Source: Bifidobacterium sp. ESL0732 (lineage in GTDB: Bacteria > Actinomycetota > Actinomycetes > Actinomycetales > Bifidobacteriaceae). From it: 64,000 nt of DNA. The notes below the pieces were generated by a model. That model was not told the origin of the DNA. It worked only from the letters and a program-made list of their open reading frames with translations, and searched no databases. This document shows, piece by piece, positions 1 to 8,342 of this stretch. Each line of letters begins with the position of its first letter. Position 1 is the first letter of the stretch. The DNA lies in NCBI RefSeq assembly GCF_029395535.1, contig NZ_CP113920.1, positions 1,302,001-1,366,000 on the forward strand. Direction: 5' to 3'. The translations under genes were made by a program, and so were the position numbers.

Positions 1-2257
1 CGAAGGCCGCGGAATGCTCCGGGAAGCCAAGTGCCGCGTTGACATGCGGATGCAGCTCGCCGACCATGCCGACAAACGTGTCGCCTGCCATGACTTTGGC
101 GGCACGACCCGGATGCCACTGCATCGGCACGTCCTGTGGCTCTGGCTGAACGATCTGGACTTTGGCACCAAGACGGTCAGCGACGCGGTTCATCGCTTCG
201 ACAGCATCGCTGTAATCGACATCGCGGCTTTCACCGAGCCAGCCGGTTTCTACGGCCTTGCCGGTAAGAATCGCGGCGACATGCAGCGGCTGCTCAGGAA
301 GACCGGCATCAAGAGCCTTCAGCTGCTCTTCGCTCGGACGCTGCCCACCAGGCAAAGCCGGAATTGCGGGAGCGTTCGGGTCCCAGAGATAAACATGGCC
401 GATTTCGTAGAGCGAGATATTCTCGAGGCCGCGACGCAGGTTGCGCTGCACGGTCTGCGCGAGCGTCGGCAGAACGTCACGACGAAGATACGGACGGTCA
501 CCAGCCAACGGGTTGGCGACTTCGACGCTTACCGGCTTGATTTCGTCGGGGTCGTAGCCGAACGCCTTGAAGTCGGCATCGCCAACGAACGGATAGCTCA
601 ACGTCTCCACCAAGCCGTATTCAGCGAGCTCATTGGCCACGTCACGCTGACGTTGCTGGTCGGGGGTCAGCCCGACTTCACCCTCAACAGGGGCGGGAGG
701 CATGGTGACGGGAATCTCGTCGTAGCCCACGAGACGCGCGATTTCCTCAACCAAGTCGCAAGGCATGGTGAGATCGGGACGCCATGTCGGAGGAACCACG
801 GAGATGTGGCCTTCCTCTTTACCGTCGCTGACCTTGCAGCCGATGTCTTCGAGAATCTCGCGGATGCGCTTATCGGAGGTGTCAAGTCCGGTGAGGCGCT
901 TGGTTTCGGTGAACTTGAAATCGATGGCCTCGCGCGGTTGCGTGTGGTCGACATCGATAGGTGTGTCTGAGGGCTCGCCACGACCGTACTTGGCCATCAG
1001 GTCGGCGGCCATCTGTGCGGCAGCTGGCTGCAGCGCGTAGTCGACGCCGCGCTCGTAGCGCTTTGAAGCCTCGGAGGGTGTCTTGTGACGACGTGCGGAA
1101 CGGGCAATGGTCACCTGGTCGAAGTGTGCGGACTCAAGAAGGATGTTCTTGGTGTCTGCGGTGACTTCTCCATAAAGACCACCCATAACGCCGGCGAGAC
1201 CCAGAATACGGGAGCCACGCTTGCCTTCGGGCGAATCGGTGATGAGCAGATCCTCGACACTCAGATCATGCTTCTTGCCATCGAGTGTAGTGAGAGTCTC
1301 GCCCTTGTTGGCGCGGCGAACGACAATCGGCCCGCAGATCTTGTCGAGATCGTAGGCGTGCATCGGCTGGCCCAGATCCATCATCACGTAATTGGTGACA
1401 TCCACGGCCAACGAGATCGAGCGCATGCCGGCGCGAATCAGACGGCGACGCATCCAGTTGGGTGTCGGGCTCGCGGGGTCAAAACCACGCACGGTACGCG
1501 CATAGTAGCGGTCGCATCCGGGAACGCCGTGAATCGGGTTGTTGTCCTCAATTTCGACCTGGATATCGGCCTTGCTGGCCTCGACGCCCTTCGGTGCTTT
1601 TTCGTTGAGCTCAATGGCCGGATCGGTGTACGCCGCGCCAGTCGAATGATGATATTCACGAGCCACCCCACGATAGGAAAGCGTATAGCCGCGATCCGGC
1701 GTGATGTTGATTTCGAGCACCGGCTGGTCAAGATGCAGGACGTGCATCAGGTCGTCGCCGGGTTTCAGCGCGTCGACCTCTTCCTTGCTGAATCCGTAAT
1801 GGTTCAGGAGGATGATGCCGCTGTGGTCGCTACCCAAGCCCAGCTCACGTTCCGAGGCACACATGCCGTTGGAGATATGGCCATAGGTCTTGCGCGGCTC
1901 GATCTTGAAATCGCCGGGAAGCACCGCGCCAGGAAGCGTGACGACGACCTTCTCGCCGGCCGCCATGTTCGGCGCGCCGCAGACGATGCCGCGCGGCACC
2001 TTGTTGCCGTTCTCGTCGGTGTCGTTGTACTTGTCTCCGACGTCGACATGGCACCAATTGATGGTCTTGCCATTCTTCTGCGGCTCGGGCGTGCAGTCGA
2101 CCACATAGCCGACCACAATCGGCCCAGTGACCTGCGAGGAGTGGATCTCCTCTTCCTCAAGGCCGACATGAACCAGGTCCTTGGCAAGCTGTTCGTATGT
2201 AAGACCGGCCGGAACCTCGACGTGCTCCTTGAGCCAGTCAATATCTACCATTGGCAT
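1..2257 (-). CDS. pheT: Phenylalanine-tRNA ligase beta subunit (partial, C-terminus off the left edge)
   Basis: Large subunit of the (alpha-beta)2 enzyme that charges tRNA-Phe in the cytoplasm. I read about 750 codons of open frame on the minus strand. The N-terminus begins MVDIDWLKEHVEVPAG and is followed by an EMAP-type tRNA-binding segment (around residues 40-150), the B3/B4 editing region and the B5 domain. The window ends before the C-terminal anticodon-binding domain, so the stop codon is not visible. Two in-frame ATG codons (2257 and 2251) fit as start, 7 or 13 bases after the pheS stop, which indicates co-transcription and probably coupled translation. Long open frames on the opposite strand here are antisense shadows. 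The identification is firm; only the 3' end is missing. Confidence 0.96.
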   Translation of the reverse strand, partial: MPMVDIDWLKEHVEVPAGLTYEQLAKDLVHVGLEEEEIHSSQVTGPIVVGYVVDCTPEPQKNGKTINWCHVDVGDKYNDTDENGNKVPRGIVCGAPNMAAGEKVVVTLPGAVLPGDFKIEPRKTYGHISNGMCASERELGLGSDHSGIILLNHYGFSKEEVDALKPGDDLMHVLHLDQPVLEINITPDRGYTLSYRGVAREYHHSTGAAYTDPAIELNEKAPKGVEASKADIQVEIEDNNPIHGVPGCDRYYARTVRGFDPASPTPNWMRRRLIRAGMRSISLAVDVTNYVMMDLGQPMHAYDLDKICGPIVVRRANKGETLTTLDGKKHDLSVEDLLITDSPEGKRGSRILGLAGVMGGLYGEVTADTKNILLESAHFDQVTIARSARRHKTPSEASKRYERGVDYALQPAAAQMAADLMAKYGRGEPSDTPIDVDHTQPREAIDFKFTETKRLTGLDTSDKRIREILEDIGCKVSDGKEEGHISVVPPTWRPDLTMPCDLVEEIARLVGYDEIPVTMPPAPVEGEVGLTPDQQRQRDVANELAEYGLVETLSYPFVGDADFKAFGYDPDEIKPVSVEVANPLAGDRPYLRRDVLPTLAQTVQRNLRRGLENISLYEIGHVYLWDPNAPAIPALPGGQRPSEEQLKALDAGLPEQPLHVAAILTGKAVETGWLGESRDVDYSDAVEAMNRVADRLGAKVQIVQPEPQDVPMQWHPGRAAKVMAGDTFVGMVGELHPHVNAALGFPEHSAAF

Positions 2258-2264
2258 TATTGGT

Positions 2265-3332
2265 TCACTCCCCCATCACAAACTGTTTGCTGAAACGCAC
2301 GTCGCCTTCGACGAGGTCGTGCATATCGTTGATATCGTGGCGCAGCAGCAGCGTGCGCTCCATGCCCACGCCGAATGCGAAGCCGGTGTAGACGTCGGGA
2401 TCAAGGCCAGCGGAACGCAGCACGTTCGGATTGACCATGCCGCAGCCACCCCATTCGATCCAGCCGGGGCCACCCTTCTTGTCGGGGAACCACAGGTCCA
2501 GTTCGGCGCTGGGCTCGGTGAACGGGAAGTAGCTCGGGCGAAGGCGACTCTTGGCCTCTGGACCAAACATCGAAACGGCGAGCTTGTCGAGTACACCCTT
2601 GAGATCGCCCATCGTCAGGCCCTTGTCGACGGCCAACGCCTCGCACTGGTGGAAGACGGGCGTATGCGTCGCGTCGAGTTCATCAGTACGGAACACGCGA
2701 CCAGGCGAAGCGATATAAAGCGGCACGCCACGGGTCAACAGTGCGCGAACCTGATCGGAGGAGGTCTGCGTGCGCAGAACCATATTGGAACCCACGAATC
2801 CGGCGGCGTCCTTGGCCTGATTGCCCTTGACGTAGAAGGTATCCTGCATCTGACGGGCAGGATGGTCGGGGCCGAAGTTCAGCGCGTCAAAGTCGTACCA
2901 CTCAGTCTCCACTTCGGGGCCCGCGGAAATCTGCCAACCCATGGAGATGAAGAGGTCTTCAACGTCCTCCATCAGTTTGGGCAGCGGGTGACGGGCACCC
3001 AGTGGTTTGCGGTTGACCGGCAAAGTCATGTCGACGGTTTCGGAGGCGAGTTGACGCGTCTCTTCCGCGGCTTTGACTTGAGCTTCCTTGAGTCCATAGG
3101 CACGTCCGAAATCGGCACGCAGCTTGCCCATAAGCTGGCCGGCACCCTTCTTCTCGTCCTTTGGCAAGCCTCCGATGGCACGGCTAGCCTGAGTCATCGC
3201 TGACTCAGCCCCGGCGTACTCCGTCTTGATGGCTTTGAGCTCCTCCATGGTGGAGGCACTCTTAATTTTCGAGATGCCTTCGGAGACCGCATCGGTCACC
3301 GCTCCGGCATCGAATGATGCACTCTGTGCCAC
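2265..3332 (-). CDS. pheS: Phenylalanine-tRNA ligase alpha subunit
   Basis: Catalytic subunit of phenylalanyl-tRNA synthetase, a class II enzyme that activates phenylalanine and works with the beta subunit encoded immediately downstream. The protein has an N-terminal coiled-coil arm (residues 1-90) and then the class II core, with the motif 2 region (RVFRTDELDATHTPVFHQ) and motif 3 near the C-terminus (GFAFGVGMERTLLLRH). I place the start at the GTG at 3332, giving 355 residues, the usual length. It has a GAAAGG ribosome-binding site at good spacing and begins V/M-AQSASFD like relatives. The frame stays open to 3395, but those 21 codons have no support. Confidence 0.95.
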   Translation of the reverse strand: MAQSASFDAGAVTDAVSEGISKIKSASTMEELKAIKTEYAGAESAMTQASRAIGGLPKDEKKGAGQLMGKLRADFGRAYGLKEAQVKAAEETRQLASETVDMTLPVNRKPLGARHPLPKLMEDVEDLFISMGWQISAGPEVETEWYDFDALNFGPDHPARQMQDTFYVKGNQAKDAAGFVGSNMVLRTQTSSDQVRALLTRGVPLYIASPGRVFRTDELDATHTPVFHQCEALAVDKGLTMGDLKGVLDKLAVSMFGPEAKSRLRPSYFPFTEPSAELDLWFPDKKGGPGWIEWGGCGMVNPNVLRSAGLDPDVYTGFAFGVGMERTLLLRHDINDMHDLVEGDVRFSKQFVMGE

Positions 3333-3492
3333 GAGTACCCTTTCCTTCAATTTTTCCAAACCTTGAAACGTTGGGATTACACGCGCAAAAGTCATGAATC
3401 ACAAGCGTTTACAGCCTTTTCATTGTTTCAATATGACTCGACATAGCGCCGTGTCCGTTTGAGCTTACTGTCACGCAATAAGGAAACCGGTT

Positions 3493-4524
3493 TTAGCGAC
3501 GTTGTGCAGCGTCGCGAGCCATGGCAAGCGTAAAAAGCATCACCGAAGTGCTGGTCGCAAGATTGAGCGATTCGGCTTTGCCATACAGGGGTATCGAGAC
3601 GATGCGCTGCACACGTTCCAGCACATCATTCGGCAATCCGCGAGCCTCATTGCCGAACAAAATCGTTTGAGAAGAATCTCCACTTTGGCCATGTTTATTG
3701 GACTTCGGATATTGCTCAATTACGTCGATCAGCGATTCCGGCTTAATGCTTTCGGTGCCGTAGACGTCAGCGGCCATTACTTCACGATGCTGTTCTTCTG
3801 TCCATGCAAAGAATTCATCAGTACTCATCGTCACCACCGGCAGATGGAACAAAGAACCAGCCGTGGAACGGATGACCTTCGGATTGAATCGGTCGACACA
3901 ATCGTCCACGAAAATCACCGCTCGGCATCCGGCGGCATCGGCGGAACGAATCACCGTTCCCGCGTTTCCGGGGTCGCGTATCTGCCAGAATGCGGCCACC
4001 GTATCGCCAGATTGAAAGGAATCCGACTCGCTTCTAGTCGATACTGAACTTGCGCTAATCTCATTTTCGCTTACTTCGGCACCGGTCAATAACTCTGTTC
4101 CCCGGGTGACAACATTATGAACGACTTTCGCATCGTCAACGTCACCGGCCGTGCCTTGCTCAAACGTTTGAGCCATGCGGTTCTCTATGGTTTCCAGATT
4201 GCCGACCGCAACGATACCCTGCGCATCCGTGCTTATACGATGCATGACATCGCCGGTCACCTGATGAATATATAGTCCCTGTTCGTAGGCCTCACGAGAA
4301 ATTTCCTTGACCACTGGCGAAAGCAACCCTACCTGCCGCTCGTCCATCTGTACATAGCAATCCTCGACCGCATCAGGCATCCACCGCACGATTTCCCGCA
4401 CCGATTGCGGCCCTTCGATAAGGAACTTTCCAGCTTTCTTGCGGCCCTTGGGTTTTTCAAGTTCCGCGACACGTTTCACCCGTTCGGCTTTGGGATTATC
4501 AATAATGTGCTGGTTAAAAGGCAT
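3493..4524 (-). CDS. SpoU/TrmH-family RNA 2'-O-ribose methyltransferase
   Basis: A SPOUT-fold methyltransferase that uses S-adenosylmethionine to methylate a ribose 2'-OH in rRNA or tRNA. The N-terminal substrate-binding domain (residues 1-120) starts with the usual 'nPkaerVkrvaeLekpkgRkkagkfliEGpq' pattern. The C-terminal SpoU domain carries the three motifs: IRDPGNAGTVIRSADAAG, the region ending LFGNEARGLPND, and IPLYGKAESLNLATS. Between the two domains there is an unusual Ser/Glu/Asp-rich stretch of about 50 residues (roughly 130-180). The gene lies upstream of pheS-pheT on the same strand with a gap of about 160 bases. In many bacteria an rRNA methylase gene adjoins pheST, which supports the call. 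The exact target nucleotide cannot be told from sequence. Confidence 0.88.
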   Translation of the reverse strand: MPFNQHIIDNPKAERVKRVAELEKPKGRKKAGKFLIEGPQSVREIVRWMPDAVEDCYVQMDERQVGLLSPVVKEISREAYEQGLYIHQVTGDVMHRISTDAQGIVAVGNLETIENRMAQTFEQGTAGDVDDAKVVHNVVTRGTELLTGAEVSENEISASSVSTRSESDSFQSGDTVAAFWQIRDPGNAGTVIRSADAAGCRAVIFVDDCVDRFNPKVIRSTAGSLFHLPVVTMSTDEFFAWTEEQHREVMAADVYGTESIKPESLIDVIEQYPKSNKHGQSGDSSQTILFGNEARGLPNDVLERVQRIVSIPLYGKAESLNLATSTSVMLFTLAMARDAAQRR

Positions 4525-4677
4525 AGCTCATACTTTACGCGAAGTCATTGCCATTGATTCAAGCAGAATAGTTCACGCGAGTTTGACTTGAGCAACCAGC
4601 GGAGGTTTATACGAAATCAGATATCAATCAACTTCTAACGGTTTGGAGTCCCTTCAACACCAATCAGGCTGTCGTTT

Positions 4678-7326
4678 TCACCCGCCAAAGAAGGTGAAGG
4701 TGCCGGCTACAGCGGCGATGATCAAGGAAACCGTCGGAACGATGGCGCAGACGATCACAAAGGCCCAATCTCGTGGATTGACATGACTGACACGGGCATG
4801 GGTTCTGGGGATGTCACCTCCGAATCCGCGGGCTTCCATGGCGGTCGCCAAAGTCGTGGAACGGCGAATGGAAAGAACCAGCAGAGCGAAGGTCTGCGGG
4901 AAGAACGCCTTGACCTTGTTTTCATCGCCCAAACCGCGGGAACGGCGCGAGGCGGTGAGCGCGGCCCAATCGTCACGAAGCACTGAGAAAAGGCGCATAC
5001 CAGCAAGTCCGCCGTAGACGAAACGATCCGGCAGATGAAGAATCTGGCTGAAGGAATCGGCCAAGTCTGTGGTTTCTACGCCAAGAACCGCAATAATGGC
5101 CGGAACGCCCACGGCCAGAATACGGATGCCAGTAGCGAGCGCCAACATCGCCGAACGGTCGGTGACAGTGATCATCGCCCAATGCCACCAGACTCGGCCA
5201 CCTTCCTTACCGTATAGCAGGACGGCGAGCGCCGAACCGGGCGCCCCGATGAACACAGGCCACGTAGATTTGACCACCCGCCAAGGCGACAGACCGATGC
5301 AGGCAAGCAAAATGAACTCAAGCAATAGCGCGACGCTTGCCGAAACCCAGTCGAGGCTGAAAATCAAGGGAAGCGCGGCAATAAAGCCACCCAGCATTCT
5401 GAACGTCGGGTTCAACGAAGCGAGAAATGGCGAACGGCTGGACTGGCGTTCCTTTTCGTCGCGTTCATTGACCGGGCTCACCGTAATAGCGGTATCGCTT
5501 CTTGTAAGATTGACATCCGTCATATGCATCGAGCGGACACCTTCAGCATCGCCTTGCGCCTGCAACTCGATGACACGGGCACCCAAAGCCGTGACCAAAT
5601 CTCGGTCGTGAGTGACCACGATGACGCTTACACCGTCACCACGCAGGGAATGAATCAGCGAGACGATCTGCATCCATGTACGCCTGTCCTGCCCGAACGT
5701 GGGTTCGTCAAGAATAATGACGCGAGGGGCCGCGGCAAGTGATGCGGCTACCGTCAGGCGGCGCTTCTCGCCACCGGAAAGCGTATAAGGATTGACAGAA
5801 GCATATTGCGAAAGCCTGAAGCGACGCAGCAACGCCATGGCCTTTTCCTTTGCCTCTGCCTCCGGAATGCCGGTACGCAAAGGGCCCAACATGACCTCGT
5901 CAAGAACGCTACCGCGCGCGAACTGATGCTCAGGATTCTGGAAAACGTAGGAAATCCGAGCTGCCAGTTCCGTCGATTTCCAATCCATCGGCGAATTGCC
6001 ACTTGTACCCTGGGAGAGTGCTGGAGAGGCTTCAACGTTTCCTGCTACAGGTTGCAGAAGCCCTGCCAACGTCAATGAAAGCGTAGATTTGCCGACACCA
6101 TTGCGACCAACCAACGCCGTGATCTGCTCGGCGGCGAACGACACGTTGATATGCTCGGCTATGGCTTTGCCGTTACGACCGATGGCCAGGTCTTTGGTCG
6201 AAAGCAGCGTCTTGCCATCGCCAAGTGCCGGATCGCTGTTCGGTTCGTCATCAGTATGAATACGGTGGATTTCGTCTTCCGGACGTCGGTATTTATCCGG
6301 CATCCAGATACCAAGCGCGGCAAAGTCAAGATCACGATTGCCGAACACCTCGTCAGGTGTACCGTCCGCGACCACAATGGTTCGTCTGAACCCGCTGTGG
6401 TCGATTTCCGCATCCTCGCCGACCTGAGTAACACGGGCCTTCACCTGGTCATCCGATTCCAACCCGAGAACTATGACTCTGTCAATAAGCTCAATCCACG
6501 GACCAGCTCGATGCTCGACCAAGAGCATGGTCGCCTTGGTATTATGCAATACATCAGTGACGGCATTGATAACCTGTTCGACGCCTTCCGGATCAAGATT
6601 CGCGGTCGGCTCGTCAAGAAGCAATGCCCCCGGCTGCATGGCCAAGGCCCCAGCCAACGCAAGCCGCTGCATCTGCCCGCCGCTCAAGTGCATGGTAGAA
6701 CGGTGCAATTGCAACCCTTCAAGGCCGACAGCAGCAAGGCTTTGTTTCACGCGCTCCCAAATCTCAGGACGTGGCACGCCCATATTTTCAGGACCGAACG
6801 CGACATTGTCGCCAAGCCTTTCAAAAATCGTCTGGGCGTCAGGATCCTGCAACACGAGTCCAACACGACCGTGGGCTGCAGCGGCCGGGACGTCATCGAC
6901 AAAGACGCCTCCCTCGGTGACCCCGCCTTCGGAATCCTCAACGGCGACGACTTCACTCGCGTCATTCTGCCCGGCCTCGCTCGTGGGTTCCGCTGCATCA
7001 CCGCCAAGCAATCCCGAAGCACCTTCGAGTATCGTCGATTTGCCGATGCCCGAGGCGCCAAGAAGGAGCACGTGCTCACCAGGGCGAATGTCAAGATTCA
7101 GACCGCGTACGGCGAAATGTCGGCGTGAGGCATGGCGATAGCCCCAATGCTCGAAACGGATCGAGGCAGGCAGCACTTTGGGGGAAACGTTACCGATTGA
7201 TGATTCCGCATTTCGCAAAACCATTTCATCGCCAATATCAGGAGCTTCCGAGGCATGCTGTTGTGCATCGTCGCCTTTTCGGCTATTGGCTACCTTCGAT
7301 TGCTTGCCTTGCATACGTTCCCCCAT
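4678..7326 (-). CDS. ECF transporter energizing module, fused ATPase-ATPase-permease (thiamine-type)
   Basis: One polypeptide of 882 residues holds all three energizing parts of an energy-coupling factor transporter. The first CbiO-like ATPase spans about residues 55-330 (Walker A GASGIGKST at 91-99, signature LSGGQMQ). The second spans about 375-600 (Walker A GRNGVGKST, signature LSGGEKR). A CbiQ/EcfT-type membrane domain follows from about 640 to the end, with several hydrophobic helices and the conserved EARGF-type motif near the C-terminus. It sits 26 bases downstream of the YkoE-like S component and the TPP riboswitch, so thiamine or its HMP moiety is the likely cargo. In Bacillus the same functions are split between YkoD and YkoC. 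I chose the ATG at 7326 (GAGG upstream); 7314 is an alternative. Confidence 0.9.
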   Translation of the reverse strand: MGERMQGKQSKVANSRKGDDAQQHASEAPDIGDEMVLRNAESSIGNVSPKVLPASIRFEHWGYRHASRRHFAVRGLNLDIRPGEHVLLLGASGIGKSTILEGASGLLGGDAAEPTSEAGQNDASEVVAVEDSEGGVTEGGVFVDDVPAAAAHGRVGLVLQDPDAQTIFERLGDNVAFGPENMGVPRPEIWERVKQSLAAVGLEGLQLHRSTMHLSGGQMQRLALAGALAMQPGALLLDEPTANLDPEGVEQVINAVTDVLHNTKATMLLVEHRAGPWIELIDRVIVLGLESDDQVKARVTQVGEDAEIDHSGFRRTIVVADGTPDEVFGNRDLDFAALGIWMPDKYRRPEDEIHRIHTDDEPNSDPALGDGKTLLSTKDLAIGRNGKAIAEHINVSFAAEQITALVGRNGVGKSTLSLTLAGLLQPVAGNVEASPALSQGTSGNSPMDWKSTELAARISYVFQNPEHQFARGSVLDEVMLGPLRTGIPEAEAKEKAMALLRRFRLSQYASVNPYTLSGGEKRRLTVAASLAAAPRVIILDEPTFGQDRRTWMQIVSLIHSLRGDGVSVIVVTHDRDLVTALGARVIELQAQGDAEGVRSMHMTDVNLTRSDTAITVSPVNERDEKERQSSRSPFLASLNPTFRMLGGFIAALPLIFSLDWVSASVALLLEFILLACIGLSPWRVVKSTWPVFIGAPGSALAVLLYGKEGGRVWWHWAMITVTDRSAMLALATGIRILAVGVPAIIAVLGVETTDLADSFSQILHLPDRFVYGGLAGMRLFSVLRDDWAALTASRRSRGLGDENKVKAFFPQTFALLVLSIRRSTTLATAMEARGFGGDIPRTHARVSHVNPRDWAFVIVCAIVPTVSLIIAAVAGTFTFFGG

Positions 7327-7355
7327 CAATGCCTCAAAATTCTACCTGATACCAC

Positions 7356-7985
7356 TCACTTGGAGGATGCACGAACCTGACGGCCTGAAGCGAACTTGTC
7401 GATGGCACCGGTTTTGGCGATGGCGATATAGAGGTACCACATCAGTACTCCGGCCACCAGTCCGCCAGAAATAATGGTGGCCACGAGATACCAGAGTCCA
7501 TAAGCACCCATCATATTGAAACCTTGCAGGTGAGTAAAGAAGGTATAGGCCCAGCAGCCGATGGCGGAGACTACGCCGGAAAGCGTGACTGTGAGAAGGT
7601 TCCAGACTTTATACGCCACGCAAAGGAACACGACTTCTGCACACAGCCCCTGTACCAGCGCAATCAGAAACGTTTCCATGCCGCCCCAGGAATTGCCGAG
7701 CAACGCTTCGAGCACACCTGCAACGACTTCAGCGTATGTTGCGGCGCCGGGCTTACGCACGATGACCGCGGCGAGCGGGCCAGCGAAAAGCCAGAATCCG
7801 TTCATCAGACCGCCGAGACCGGGAATGAGGGCATCCAGAGGCGAGCCGATGGGACCGTATAGCAAGGCGGCAGCCCAGTAGACGAATGTACTGACGACAC
7901 CGATGACTGAAGCGACGGCGATATCGACGACGCGCCAACGAAGGTTTGGTTTGGTTGCGACGGTTGCTTGATTCGATGATGACAT
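7356..7985 (-). CDS. ykoE: ECF transporter S component, YkoE family (thiamine/HMP)
   Basis: Substrate-binding membrane subunit of an ECF transporter, 209 residues with about six transmembrane helices. It resembles the YkoE family, including an N-terminal region with VVDIAVASVIGVVSTFVYW and the AEVVAGVLEALLGNSWGGMETFLIALVQG block. YkoE proteins take up thiamine or hydroxymethylpyrimidine; the TPP riboswitch just upstream agrees with this. The gene is followed at once by the fused energizing protein that would power it. The start ATG at 7985 has a GGAAAGG ribosome-binding site, and that site lies inside a hairpin that seems to be the riboswitch output. Confidence 0.9.
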   Translation of the reverse strand: MSSSNQATVATKPNLRWRVVDIAVASVIGVVSTFVYWAAALLYGPIGSPLDALIPGLGGLMNGFWLFAGPLAAVIVRKPGAATYAEVVAGVLEALLGNSWGGMETFLIALVQGLCAEVVFLCVAYKVWNLLTVTLSGVVSAIGCWAYTFFTHLQGFNMMGAYGLWYLVATIISGGLVAGVLMWYLYIAIAKTGAIDKFASGRQVRASSK

Positions 7986-7990
7986 GATTT

Positions 7991-8039
7991 GTGCCTTTCC
8001 AAGGTGCGCACCGCTTATCGGCGCGCATACAAGGCACGG
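7991..8039 (-). promoter_or_regulatory. Expression platform of the TPP riboswitch (ribosome-binding-site sequestering hairpin)
   Basis: On the minus strand GTGCCTT (8037-8031) can pair with AAGGCAC (7997-7991), and inside it TGCGCGCC (8027-8020) pairs with GGTGCGCA (8012-8005). The outer stem covers part of the GGAAAGG ribosome-binding site (8000-7994) of the YkoE gene. CCGTGC (8039-8034) could instead pair with GCACGG at the 3' end of the aptamer (8059-8054). That would open the hairpin when ligand is absent. This is read directly from base complementarity; the switching is inferred. Confidence 0.75.
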
Positions 8040-8047
8040 GAAAAGAG

Positions 8048-8152
8048 AGACGTCCGTGCGCCGGCATTGTCCGGACTCACGTTCATTCGGTCGAGGATAT
8101 TCCTCATCTCAGCCATCTGCCAGATTGCGCCGGTAGACAGCCCCCGTGTCAA
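8048..8152 (-). promoter_or_regulatory. TPP (thiamine pyrophosphate) riboswitch aptamer
   Basis: The minus-strand RNA has the thi-box hallmarks in order: a GGGG-rich 5' strand (ACACGGGGGCTG), the CTGAGA motif (GGCTGAGATGAGG), and the 3' consensus as GAACGTGAGTCCGG, ACAATGCCGG and CGCACGGA. GAACGTGAG replaces the commoner GAACCTGA, a small departure from consensus. It precedes a YkoE-like transporter gene, the expected context. Confidence 0.9.
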
Positions 8153-8217
8153 TTCGCCATCTTAGAGCAATCCCCTGTCATTCCCCAGCCTTGGGCCGTG
8201 TGGGCCGGTGATATACA

Positions 8218-8266
8218 ATGTTCGGGACGCTCCTTGGCCGCTCGGCCGTGTCTTACGCCCGAACAT
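8218..8266. repeat. Long hairpin-forming inverted repeat between peptidase gene and riboswitch
   Basis: ATGTTCGGG (8218-8226) and CCCGAACAT (8258-8266) form perfect 9-bp arms, and the loop holds a second small hairpin (GGCC-GCTC-GGCC, 8236-8247). There is no clear T-tract after it on the minus strand, so it is not a typical terminator for the M20 peptidase gene that ends at 8343. Nothing else recognisable lies between 8153 and 8342 apart from the presumed promoter of the riboswitch transcript. Confidence 0.55.
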
Positions 8267-8342
8267 CGCATATCCCCGTCCCACACTCTCACAGAGAAAT
8301 TCAACTGACAGAGGTTGCGGGAGGTAGCTCACCAGCGAATAA

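Noticed and set aside
1085..3203. Long plus-strand open frames opposite pheT and pheS (402 and 340 codons)
   Set aside because: They are antisense shadows caused by high GC at third codon positions; the minus-strand frames encode clear PheT and PheS.
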